Assembly (NCBI GenBank): GCA_003477405.1 | Contig: QUDE01000017.1 | Span: forward strand, 1 to 64,000 | Reading direction: 5' to 3' | Length of the DNA stretch: 64,000 bases | From: Ruminococcaceae bacterium AM07-15 | Lineage (GTDB): Bacteria; Bacillota; Clostridia; Oscillospirales; Butyricicoccaceae | In this document: positions 9,266 through 16,340 of the stretch, one piece after another | How positions within the stretch are numbered: the first letter of the stretch is position 1 | How the letters are laid out: each line of letters begins with the position of its first letter | Position numbers and translations under genes: made by a program | The notes under the pieces: generated by a model | Database searches by the model: none | Told to the model about the DNA's origin: nothing | What the model saw: the letters and a program-made list of their open reading frames with translations, nothing else

Positions 9266-9478
9266 TTACCCCCTATGAGCCTTGGGGCAGCACACTGCGC
9301 ACCCGTCTGCATCAGAATAGTAGACCTTGGCATACCTTACGGCATCTGTCTCGCTGGCGTGCCAACCGAGGTCAATGGACTCTCTGATTTTCAGCGTATT
9401 GGCATGTTCGTGCGTATGAACCTCATGGTGTAACCCAGGGTTCAGTGTTTGGTTTTTATTTACACAATAGTAGGGCAT
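9266..9478 (-). CDS. Small Cys/His-containing hypothetical protein
   Basis: A 70-residue protein beginning MPYYCVNKNQTLNPGLHHEV, with later LGWHASETDAVRYAKVYY and a terminal DGCAVCCPKAHRG. The spacing of Cys and His (C5, HHEVHTHEH, CAVCC, H) suggests metal binding. Short proteins with the VNKN start and DGC-x2-C ending occur in Firmicutes accessory regions, but no function is known to me. AAAGGA precedes the ATG, and only four bases separate its stop from the DUF2188 start, so the two form a mini-operon. Confidence 0.65.
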   Translation of the reverse strand: MPYYCVNKNQTLNPGLHHEVHTHEHANTLKIRESIDLGWHASETDAVRYAKVYYSDADGCAVCCPKAHRG

Positions 9479-9493
9479 TTGAATCCTTTCTCT

Positions 9494-9522
9494 TGACGAT
9501 AGTCAAGCCGGCGTGCTATAGT
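9494..9522 (+). promoter_or_regulatory. Rightward promoter embedded in two palindromes
   Basis: TTGACG (9494-9499) and TATAGT (9517-9522) lie 17 bases apart, a near-consensus promoter opposite to the hsd genes. Its -35 sits in CTTGACGATAGTCAAG (9492-9507) and its -10 in GTGCTATAGTTAGCAC (9513-9528). Each is a perfect 6-bp inverted repeat with a 4-base centre, as expected for repressor operators. Confidence 0.5.
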
Positions 9523-9528
9523 TAGCAC

Positions 9529-9599
9529 ATAAGTTGATGTACGAGTCTGCTTATAATCGAGTGATTAAACTGTTGCCGCGGTTTAATCACTCATTTTTT
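9529..9599 (+). ncRNA. Candidate small RNA ending in an intrinsic terminator
   Basis: Initiation about seven bases after the TATAGT box would give a transcript of some 70 bases. It could form ATAAG/CTTAT near its 5' end and then a perfect 12-bp stem, GAGTGATTAAAC (9559-9570) with GTTTAATCACTC (9581-9592), followed by ATTTTTT. It contains no ORF. It is antisense to the presumed hsd operon RNA. The promoter-to-terminator distance and quality support a real small RNA. The alternative is a leftward leader structure (see the entry at 9583). Confidence 0.42.
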
Positions 9600-9609
9600 G
9601 TGCCCTCAT
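9583..9609 (-). other. Possible 8-codon leader peptide
   Basis: On the leftward strand AAAGGTGG (9618-9625) stands eight bases before an ATG that encodes MRAQKMSD and then TAA. The stop falls inside the 12-bp stem at 9559-9592. A ribosome finishing this peptide would open the hairpin, so it could be an attenuation leader for the two small genes downstream. It may equally be chance. Confidence 0.22.
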
Positions 9610-9648
9610 AGGCCTTACCACCTTTCAAGAAATTCACCTATATTTTAG

Positions 9649-9682
9649 GGATGCCGGTGTGGTTGACGCCACACCGGCATCC
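9649..9682. terminator. Strong hairpin just after hsdS
   Basis: GGATGCCGGTGTGG and CCACACCGGCATCC form a perfect 14-bp stem with a TTGACG loop, beginning one or two bases past the hsdS stop. It lacks a U-run leftward, so it may protect or partly terminate the hsd message. Confidence 0.6.
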
Positions 9683-9683
9683 T

Positions 9684-10988
9684 TTAAGTGTTCACACGCA
9701 CAAGTCCTGTCAGCAAAAGCTGCATCAGGGCTTTTTTCTCGACTTCCATCGCCTTTACTTCGTCCTGGAGCAATTCGATATTCGTGCTTATTGCATCCAA
9801 TACATTAGCAATTGCTCTTTGTTCCTCGTGGCCAGGAAAAACTATTTCTACCTTTGCAAAATCCTTTCCACTAACTCCATATACCTTCATGCCGTTTGCA
9901 TAGTACGCCATTTGTTTCTTGAACAGATATGTCTGGAAGCAGTACCTCTTAAAGTGTAAAGTGAGCCTATCGTCACGGCTATGGCAAGGAACTGTGTGCA
10001 GGCCGGAAATAAACGTCAAGCCATCACAATTTTCTATAACCACGAATTTACTGATCCCGTCATAGTCTTCAGATGCGTCTATAAATACGACATCACCACT
10101 GTGGAGATGAGTTTTCTCTGGAGAGATTCCCTCATACTTAGGAATGGAATCATATTCTTTCGTGGCGTCGATATAATAGCGTTCGTTTGCATGAATATCC
10201 CCGTAGTGAAGATAAAGATCCCCTTCATCCGACAATTCGTCTCTTGATTTTGCCATTGAAGACCCAAAATCAAACAAAGAAGACATTGTCGCTTTTTGCC
10301 ATATGCTGTTTTCAAAGCCCGGCAGTCTTACGCCACTGCTGGGATCCAGGAGCTTCTGCATCAGCCATTGCTTCTGGCGGCGCTTTTCCTCAAGTAACTT
10401 TTGCTTCAGTTCAAGCGCTCGGTCGCAGGTCGCCAGAATCTCAACAATCTTTTTCTGTTCTGCAGTGGATGGGATCGGCATGGTAAACTCGCCAAGACGA
10501 CTAAAGTACATTCTTGTACGCGTGCTACCCTTTTTCTGTGCACTGCAATAAGCCGTAAACTCCTTCATATTATTCAGATATGCAATAAGCAGATCTTGAT
10601 GAAGATCATCTGATGTTGTAAAAACAGGATACTCTGGACTGACCAAAACAGCGCAGCCCATCTTGTTGACGTTGAAGCGGAAAATGTCATCATCACTCAT
10701 ATGCCTGTAGGTGACATATCCTTCCGGCACCACACGGAACCCCCCGGCAGTTTCCTCACAACGTTGATCGCTGTAATAATCAGACTGGAGCATAAGCCCC
10801 TGTCTTGAGGATGTTGCCAGCGGATATCTATCCGTCTCATTAGAAAATTCGTCGTGTGAAACCAGATATTTTCCTATTTTCTCATACTGCCAGTCTTTAG
10901 GACGAAGCTGATGGTTTTCTGAAAGATATCCTTCCGGCACTTCACCGCGGCGAACAGCGTCTATTCTATTCTTGATTGATTCTCTCAT
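9684..10988 (-). CDS. hsdS: Type I restriction specificity subunit S (full length)
   Basis: A 434-residue S subunit. It has two target-recognition halves, each ending in the conserved EQKKI / EEQRAI segment followed by a long helix (EILATCDRALELKQKLLEEKR and NVLDAISTNIELLQDE; motifs broken here to short pieces). These helices space the two DNA-binding domains and dock two HsdM copies. The gene begins three bases after the small ORF at 10992-11129 and ends at a strong hairpin. Sequence specificity cannot be predicted by eye. A second, half-length S gene leads the same operon. Confidence 0.93.
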   Translation of the reverse strand: MRESIKNRIDAVRRGEVPEGYLSENHQLRPKDWQYEKIGKYLVSHDEFSNETDRYPLATSSRQGLMLQSDYYSDQRCEETAGGFRVVPEGYVTYRHMSDDDIFRFNVNKMGCAVLVSPEYPVFTTSDDLHQDLLIAYLNNMKEFTAYCSAQKKGSTRTRMYFSRLGEFTMPIPSTAEQKKIVEILATCDRALELKQKLLEEKRRQKQWLMQKLLDPSSGVRLPGFENSIWQKATMSSLFDFGSSMAKSRDELSDEGDLYLHYGDIHANERYYIDATKEYDSIPKYEGISPEKTHLHSGDVVFIDASEDYDGISKFVVIENCDGLTFISGLHTVPCHSRDDRLTLHFKRYCFQTYLFKKQMAYYANGMKVYGVSGKDFAKVEIVFPGHEEQRAIANVLDAISTNIELLQDEVKAMEVEKKALMQLLLTGLVRVNT

Positions 10989-10991
10989 AAC

Positions 10992-11129
10992 TCAATCCTC
11001 TATCTGTAAATTGTGCAGCGCAGTAGCGAAGCTTGCATCGCCGGTAGAAAATAATGCGAAAGAGTATGCGGCAAATGATGCCGCTTTGGTAAACGCGGGG
11101 ATAACGTGGGTATTAACAAACTGTGCCAT
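10992..11129 (-). CDS. 45-residue ORF between dinD and hsdS
   Basis: The interval between dinD and hsdS is an open frame that closes three bases before the hsdS ATG. A good AAGGAG (11139-11144) stands nine bases before the ATG at 11129, giving MAQFVNTHVIPAFTKAASFA and ending LHNLQIED. An upstream ATG at 11201 in the same frame lacks a ribosome site. The product is hydrophobic in its middle (AASFAAYSFALFST), perhaps one membrane or packing helix. No family was recognised. The tight spacing and ribosome site argue that it is translated, perhaps only to couple hsdS translation. Confidence 0.5.
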   Translation of the reverse strand: MAQFVNTHVIPAFTKAASFAAYSFALFSTGDASFATALHNLQIED

Positions 11130-11209
11130 TGGCATCATCTCCTTTGCTCTCATATAGGTCAGTGCGAGCGGGATGCAAGCTGCTGCTGTCTCCACAAACA
11201 TGTGGTAAA

Positions 11210-12055
11210 TTAATTGTTGTCGCCAGGCTTCAGCTTTCGCTTTTCCTGTTCACGCTCGATCTGAGCAATGCTCTTTTCTGGTGTGGGCAGATCTTCCGGC
11301 ATGGTGCCGCCCAGTTCCTTAATAGTCTGGCGAACCTTCTTTCCGACCTCATAATGAGTGTCATACGCGGCCTGCTTTCCTTGGATATTCTCCCGACGAA
11401 GCTTTTCGTCCGTCTGGGTAGCACGGAAAAGGTTGGCTGCCAGCTCGGTGCTGCCCATATGATCCAGAATCTTCTGGCTCTTCTTCAGCCCCTTCCGGGC
11501 ATGAATCTCCTTGGCACCAAGGCCACCATACAAGCCCTGATAGCCCTTATTCTGGAAAATGGCATAATCTCTGGGGTCCTCCACGCCGGCCATCTGAGCT
11601 GCTTCTGCCAGGGACTTGTTATGAGCAATCATTTCGTTGCGGATCGCCAGACGCTTCTGATCCTCAGAAAGCTGCTCGTAGTTATCGATCAACTCCTGCT
11701 GGCGGGTCTTGACGGCAAAGTAGGTCTGTCCAACAGCGATAACTTCTTTATTTGGATCGCCATTCATTACGACCAGATAGCACGCATAGCGCGAAAGCAT
11801 TACATCATCGATTTCACGCTCGGCTCCAGAACCCAACGGCACCATTTTCGTGACCTCACGAAAATGGTCTTCTACGTCAAAGCCAGTATTCGTACAGGCC
11901 TTTTTTGCTCTTTCGATGGCTTTGTTGAAATTTTCCCATCTTGCGTATTCGAGAACACCCTGCAGTTCACGGGCCAGCCAGTATTCTTCGCCATACTCGT
12001 TTACATGCTTGATGCTTTCAAATGTCTGCTCGCTGTATTTTACAAGTTCACTCAT
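11210..12055 (-). CDS. dinD: DNA damage-inducible protein D (BRO-N family)
   Basis: A 281-residue protein with a BRO-N type N-terminal domain (YWLARELQGVLEYARWENF at about residues 25-43) and the DinD core (VGQTYFAVKTRQQE, then RDYAIFQNKGYQGLYGG). DinD of E. coli is LexA-regulated and inhibits RecA filament activity. DinD genes are common inside type I restriction loci. Here its ATG overlaps the hsdM stop by four bases (ATGA), so it is coupled to the methyltransferase. It may limit damage responses when restriction cuts self DNA (inference). Confidence 0.9.
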   Translation of the reverse strand: MSELVKYSEQTFESIKHVNEYGEEYWLARELQGVLEYARWENFNKAIERAKKACTNTGFDVEDHFREVTKMVPLGSGAEREIDDVMLSRYACYLVVMNGDPNKEVIAVGQTYFAVKTRQQELIDNYEQLSEDQKRLAIRNEMIAHNKSLAEAAQMAGVEDPRDYAIFQNKGYQGLYGGLGAKEIHARKGLKKSQKILDHMGSTELAANLFRATQTDEKLRRENIQGKQAAYDTHYEVGKKVRQTIKELGGTMPEDLPTPEKSIAQIEREQEKRKLKPGDNN

Positions 12056-13638
12056 AAGCCAAGCTCCTTCAAATACTGTGCCATCTGGGCTTCAACCACT
12101 GCGATTTCAGCCTTAATGCGCTCGATATTACCCTGTACCTCCTCAATGTCGATCAATTCTTCCTCCTCGAAGGTGTCCACATAGCGGGGAATGTTCAAGT
12201 TAAACTCATTGGCCTGGATTTCCTCGAAAGATGCCACATGTGCAAAGCGCTCTACATCCACACGCTCGGTGTAGGCGCGGAAAATGTCATCGATATGGTT
12301 CTGATCCAGTTTGTTCTGGTTTTTATCCTTGCGATATCTCAGGTTTCCGTTTGCATCCTTCCCGGAAGCGTCAATGAAGAGGACATCGCTGGTGGCGCGG
12401 TTCTTCTTAAACACCAGAATACATGCAGGGATAGAGGTTCCGTAGAACAGGTTCGCAGGAAGACCAATTACAGCGTCCAGCAGATTTTTCTCAATGACCG
12501 TCTGACGGATACGACCCTCTGCAGAGCCACGGAACAAAACACCGTGAGGGACAACTGCTGCCATACGACCGTTGCTGCGCAGAGAGTGAAGCATATGCAG
12601 TAGGAATGCCCAGTCGCCCTTGCTGGCAGGAGGCACACCCCAATCGAAGCGATGGAACCGGTCGAGATTGGCAGTCATCTTGAACTTCTTTTCCTTGTCG
12701 CTGGCACCATCCTCTTGGCCGCCAGGGTTGAAGCCTTCCGCCCATTTATCCAGCGAGAAGGGCATGTTGGCGACAATTACGTCGAACTGCTTCAGATTTC
12801 CGTCGGAATCCAGATGTTGGGGATTGGCCAAGGTATCGCCCCAGGCAATGTCGTTGGGATTAACATGGATACCGTGGATAAAAAGGTTCATTCTGGCCAT
12901 GGACCAAGAAGATCCATTCATTTCCTGACCGTAGATTGCAACCTGATCCAAATTGCCCGCCTGACGGGCGGTACGAATCAGCAGAGAAGCCGATCCGCAA
13001 GTGGGGTCGTAGATGGAATCTCCTGCGCGCGGACCGGTTAACATGCCCATCAGTTCGGACACCATGCTCGGGGTGAAGAAGCTGCCCGCTTTCTTTCCAG
13101 CCTCGGCGGCAAATTCGCCTACCATGTATTCATAGGCGTCACCGATTACATATGCAGGATCTTCGCCGGGGCCTACCTCGATCTGAGAAGGTTCCAGGCA
13201 CAGGGGCTTAAAGTCCTCCAACAATGTGCGGAGTTTTGTGACTTTCTGCTGAGGGTTGCCCAGCATGGACTCGCTGTTGAAGTTAATACTGCGGAACACG
13301 CCGCGAAGTTCGGTGTTGCTGTCCTGGATGCCCTGCAGTGCGGTATTGATCATCTCACCGATTTTGGGGTCGAAGCGATTATCATACAGGTAATCAAAGC
13401 GCTCTTTTTCACCAAGGACGAACGGAAGGTTCTTCTTAGCGCGGTCGATACGGATCTGATTTCCCTTGTATTTTTCCTCCAGTTCTTTCAAAAACTCCTT
13501 ATAGGTATCATCCAGATACTTCAGAAACAGCATAGAGAGGACAAAGTCCTTATAGTTCGCGGCATCAATTGTGCCGCGGAATGTGCCTGCTGCTTTCCAC
13601 AGCGTCGCCTGAATATCCTGAGAAGTAGTCTTGCTCAT
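12052..13638 (-). CDS. hsdM: Type I DNA N6-adenine methyltransferase subunit M
   Basis: A 528-residue methyltransferase. The N-terminal HsdM helical domain covers about residues 1-150. GSFFTP lies at 185-190, the SAM-binding motif I DPTCGS at 211-216, and the catalytic motif IV reads NMPF at 291-294. The last is a variant of the canonical NPPF/Y seen in many Firmicutes HsdM proteins. With HsdS it methylates the recognition site; with HsdR it forms the restriction complex. It overlaps the half hsdS upstream (four bases) and dinD downstream (four bases), showing a tightly coupled operon. Confidence 0.95.
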   Translation of the reverse strand: MSKTTSQDIQATLWKAAGTFRGTIDAANYKDFVLSMLFLKYLDDTYKEFLKELEEKYKGNQIRIDRAKKNLPFVLGEKERFDYLYDNRFDPKIGEMINTALQGIQDSNTELRGVFRSINFNSESMLGNPQQKVTKLRTLLEDFKPLCLEPSQIEVGPGEDPAYVIGDAYEYMVGEFAAEAGKKAGSFFTPSMVSELMGMLTGPRAGDSIYDPTCGSASLLIRTARQAGNLDQVAIYGQEMNGSSWSMARMNLFIHGIHVNPNDIAWGDTLANPQHLDSDGNLKQFDVIVANMPFSLDKWAEGFNPGGQEDGASDKEKKFKMTANLDRFHRFDWGVPPASKGDWAFLLHMLHSLRSNGRMAAVVPHGVLFRGSAEGRIRQTVIEKNLLDAVIGLPANLFYGTSIPACILVFKKNRATSDVLFIDASGKDANGNLRYRKDKNQNKLDQNHIDDIFRAYTERVDVERFAHVASFEEIQANEFNLNIPRYVDTFEEEELIDIEEVQGNIERIKAEIAVVEAQMAQYLKELGL

Positions 13639-14216
13639 TTTTCTTTTCCTCCACCGCTTATTATTTTCGAAGCCAACATCGACACCAAGCGGTCGTTTTC
13701 GGCCATATACTTATTTAAAAGTTGTTTCCGCTGGCGGCTTAGTTTCCAGATTGCACCAACCTTTTGTTGCTCGACTATTGGAATAATAGGAATCGTAATC
13801 CCGGCCAGCTTTTTTACGGACACTGCCTTAATTGCTGCTGCACTACCTGTTACATGTTCTACTTGGCCAAGGATTTCTTTCTGCTCCAGAAGATATCCGA
13901 GGTAGTGCGGGTCTACATCGCCACCCGGTCTTACGACAAGCAGATTTTGAGATGCTACCATACCGACGGTTTCAAGATCTACTACATGTACAAATGAGGG
14001 ATTCAATCGCTTAACAAGAATATCGCCAACCATCAGTTTCTGCTTTTCGGAAACCTCGTCATTCCGCTTTTGCCATTCAACGGCACCAATAGTGCCTGTA
14101 TCGGAAAAACTGTTTGGCTGAACAACTCCATATCGATAGTTGCCGACATCCCCAAGCCCCGTCATGCCGGCCATCACTTCGGCTACTTCACCAAGGCGTC
14201 TTTCAATAGGGCGCAT
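13635..14216 (-). CDS. Half-length type I specificity (S) subunit
   Basis: A 193-residue protein equal to one half of an HsdS: one target-recognition domain (about residues 1-150), then EQQKVGAIWKLSRQRKQLLN, the conserved spacer-helix segment. Half-S proteins can dimerise to recognise palindromic sites or swap domains with a full S subunit. The start ATG at 14216 follows AAGGAGGG by seven bases; an ORF start upstream lacks this. It is the first gene of the hsd operon and overlaps hsdM by four bases. Having both this and a full hsdS in one operon is unusual. Confidence 0.85.
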   Translation of the reverse strand: MRPIERRLGEVAEVMAGMTGLGDVGNYRYGVVQPNSFSDTGTIGAVEWQKRNDEVSEKQKLMVGDILVKRLNPSFVHVVDLETVGMVASQNLLVVRPGGDVDPHYLGYLLEQKEILGQVEHVTGSAAAIKAVSVKKLAGITIPIIPIVEQQKVGAIWKLSRQRKQLLNKYMAENDRLVSMLASKIISGGGKEK

Positions 14217-14239
14217 CGGACATCCCTCCTTCCATAAAC

Positions 14240-14268
14240 AATATAGCATCTACTGCCAAAGAAGTCAA
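14240..14268 (-). promoter_or_regulatory. Promoter of the hsd operon
   Basis: On the leftward strand TTGACT (14263-14268) and TATATT (14240-14245) are 17 bases apart, about 25 bases before the half-hsdS start. Confidence 0.75.
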
Positions 14269-14278
14269 GAATATTTTT

Positions 14279-14293
14279 AGTTAAGCGTTAACT
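14279..14293. promoter_or_regulatory. Palindrome upstream of the hsd promoter
   Basis: AGTTAA-GCG-TTAACT is a perfect 15-base dyad ending 11 bases upstream of the -35 box. It is a candidate binding site for an activator or controller protein of the restriction operon. Confidence 0.35.
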
Positions 14294-14361
14294 TCGTATA
14301 TTTTGCTGTTGGGAGAATTAATGCAGCTGCTATTGACGTTTAATTCGTTGTTATCGCAAAA

Positions 14362-14398
14362 CAAAAAGCGCCCATCAGTCATCTGGCCGATGAGCGCT
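14362..14398 (-). terminator. Terminator after the DUF6061 gene
   Basis: Read leftward, AGCGCTCATC pairs with GATGGGCGCT (one mismatch) and is followed by TTTTTG. It isolates the DUF6061 gene from the hsd operon. Confidence 0.7.
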
Positions 14399-14436
14399 GC
14401 GTTATATGTTCAATTATTCTGCCATGGCTTCCACTA

Positions 14437-14688
14437 TCAATCGAGATCTAACTGCGGAGTCTCCGTTACGGTTCGCAGGTATTCTTCCGGATCGCCATTC
14501 AAAATCAATTCTGCATAGGACAGCGGATCGTTGTAGATGAGCCAGTCCAGTTCAGACCGCTGGAAACAGCTATTTGCCACTTCATCCTCAACAGCGGCAC
14601 AATCAATAGAAATCATGCTGCCGTTAGAATATTTTAGCTCCACACAGGCGGTGTCGATATTAAACTCACAGGAAACTAGTTGTTTCAT
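14437..14688 (-). CDS. DUF6061-type small protein
   Basis: An 83-residue acidic protein, MKQLVSCEFNIDTACVELKY ... RSELDWLIYNDPLSYAELIL ... EEYLRTVTE. This resembles DUF6061 proteins found on mobile elements of gut Clostridia; their function is unknown. The ATG at 14688 was chosen for the GGAGGT seven bases upstream rather than the slightly earlier ORF start. It stands alone with its own terminator at the right edge of the accessory block. Confidence 0.75.
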   Translation of the reverse strand: MKQLVSCEFNIDTACVELKYSNGSMISIDCAAVEDEVANSCFQRSELDWLIYNDPLSYAELILNGDPEEYLRTVTETPQLDLD

Positions 14689-14753
14689 GGGATGTACCTC
14701 CAAAATTTGATGTTCTGGAAGTAGTGTAAGCGTGGGTTTGTGGTGTGGTATCC

Positions 14754-14882
14754 TTAACTATGGGAAACTTCGGTTTCCCATTTGGAGATGGTCTGGCGGC
14801 TGACTCCCAGCTGCTCCGCCACATTTTCCTGGGAGAGGCCGCTTTTCTTCCGGGCCTGATACAGGCTTTTTCCCAAACTCAT
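14754..14882 (-). pseudogene. Truncated XRE-family HTH regulator
   Basis: Forty-two residues from a well-placed ATG (GAGGAGG six bases upstream) encode a normal XRE helix-turn-helix, SLGKSLYQARKKSGLSQENV through GVSRQTISKWET. It then stops after EVSHS. Family members normally continue after KWET with the rest of the DNA-binding helix bundle and a C-terminal domain. The end coincides with a palindrome at 14760-14781 and with the change from accessory to core DNA, so truncation by insertion is likely. A minimal functional repressor is the alternative. Confidence 0.65.
14760..14781. repeat. Perfect inverted repeat at the element/chromosome edge
   Basis: ATGGGAAAC and GTTTCCCAT flank a TTCG centre. 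It spans the last codons of the truncated XRE gene and lies where the accessory region begins. It could be a transcription stop or an integration remnant. Confidence 0.45.
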
Positions 14883-14954
14883 ATACTTCCTCCTCATCGG
14901 CTGTTTTTCTCTATTATACCGGCTTACTTTTGCCAATACCACCAAGGCACTCTG

Positions 14955-16208
14955 TCATTTCTGCCCGTTTTCTTCACATTCTTCCTGGAATTCCCCTCCC
15001 ATTGCTCCGGGCCCCAAGGAAAAATCCCGGACAAAAAGCTGATCCTGGTGACTTTGCAAAAGGGCCAACGCACTGGACACCAAAAGCGGCATGGTCTCTT
15101 CCGGATCATCCAGTCTGAGCCCAAAATCCTCTTTCAGCTTCCGCAGCCGGTAAAGTACGGTATTCCGATGGGTAAACAGCCTTTCGCAAGTCTGCTGAAT
15201 GGAATGATGGCAGATGCAATAGGTGTACAGCGTCAAACAAAACTGTGTGCCATGGCGCTCATCGTAAGCAGCCACCTCTTTGATCTGGGGATCGATGAAA
15301 TCCGGCCGTTGGGCCAGCTGGCGCAGCCGCATCAAATTGCGGCATTGGCCGGTTTGCACCACAAAGGCCCCTTCCCGATGGGTGAACAGATACTGCATCA
15401 CTTCCTGAGCGGCCTGGTAGACCTGAGGAAGCAGATACAGATCCTCAAAAGGATCGGTGACCACCACCCGCAGCCGGTTTTGCCGGGCCAGAGCCTCCAG
15501 CGGCTCCAGGATCTCCGGCTCCTCCAAAAGCAGCAGCACTTCATCCCGATACAAAAAGGGAGGCGATTGAGGGAATTCCCGCTGCAATTCATGCTTGAGC
15601 GTATCATCCCGGAAATTCAGGCTGCGATACAGTCCCAGATTGATCAGCACCAACCGGGCCGGTCGGTAATTGATCAGCCGGGTGGTCATGGCCTGGGTGT
15701 AAAAAGCAGCCCGTCCGGAAAATTTGCCGTCCAGCAAATGGGTGAGCACTTCTTCCGCTGTGGTGCCATAGGTCCGCCCCCGCCGCTCCAGGCAAAAGAG
15801 CTGCTTGGCCAAAATGGCTTCCAGCCTGAGAAAATCTCCCTTGGGCCTTGCCGCCAGATCTCCTTTCACATCCACGCAGATCAGGTAACCCACCCGCATT
15901 CCGCCGCTGTTGAGGGTGGAGAATCTTCTGACATACACACTGTCCTCCACTGGCAGAAATGCACCGTCTGTGGGATCGGGCCTTGCATCCCAGTTGAGCG
16001 CGGACACCACTTCATAAGTGATCTCCCCCCGGCCCAGGGCCGCTTCAAACACCCCATCCCGAAACCCTTCCGGCACATAGCTGGCCATGATATGAAAGGC
16101 AATATCCACCACCAGAAGAGGACAGCCCAGCATGGTACCAATATCTTTCACCAACGGTTCCAGACGATCATCCCGCAAAAAATCCTGCAGCAGCCTGTCC
16201 CAATCCAT
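14955..16208 (-). CDS. PucR/CdaR-family transcriptional regulator
   Basis: A 417-residue protein with the PucR C-terminal helix-turn-helix: TCERLFTHRNTVLYRLRKL near residue 370 (HTH_30), a signature of PucR and CdaR regulators that sense small metabolites. The N-terminal half resembles a GAF-like sensory domain. The ATG at 16208 follows AGGAGG. It is divergent from the KdgT permease gene, with a shared region of about 130 bases. It is therefore the likely regulator of the permease, and CdaR-type proteins often control sugar-acid uptake. Confidence 0.85.
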   Translation of the reverse strand: MDWDRLLQDFLRDDRLEPLVKDIGTMLGCPLLVVDIAFHIMASYVPEGFRDGVFEAALGRGEITYEVVSALNWDARPDPTDGAFLPVEDSVYVRRFSTLNSGGMRVGYLICVDVKGDLAARPKGDFLRLEAILAKQLFCLERRGRTYGTTAEEVLTHLLDGKFSGRAAFYTQAMTTRLINYRPARLVLINLGLYRSLNFRDDTLKHELQREFPQSPPFLYRDEVLLLLEEPEILEPLEALARQNRLRVVVTDPFEDLYLLPQVYQAAQEVMQYLFTHREGAFVVQTGQCRNLMRLRQLAQRPDFIDPQIKEVAAYDERHGTQFCLTLYTYCICHHSIQQTCERLFTHRNTVLYRLRKLKEDFGLRLDDPEETMPLLVSSALALLQSHQDQLFVRDFSLGPGAMGGEFQEECEENGQK

Positions 16209-16252
16209 ACTTTTCCTCCTCTTGTGCTGACAGCACAAATGCTTGATTCAAA

Positions 16253-16281
16253 ATTATATCATTAGCCCCGTGCAAAGTCCA
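16253..16281 (-). promoter_or_regulatory. Promoter of the PucR-type gene
   Basis: Read leftward, TGGACT (16276-16281) and TATAAT (16253-16258) are 17 bases apart. The region also has to hold the divergent kdgT promoter. Confidence 0.45.
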
Positions 16282-16340
16282 GGTTTTGAGACTATGATAA
16301 GCCCCAGAAACAACAAGTAGGTTGGATCGGAGGAATTGAT

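Noticed and set aside
9513..9528. TAGCAC palindrome as a CIRCE (HrcA) element
   Set aside because: CIRCE needs TTAGCACTC, nine bases, GAGTGCTAA; here the arms are six bases with a four-base centre.
12757..12930. NMPF instead of NPPF in HsdM as a sign of inactivity
   Set aside because: Variants at the second position of this motif are frequent in active type I methyltransferases; motif I and the FFTP block are intact.
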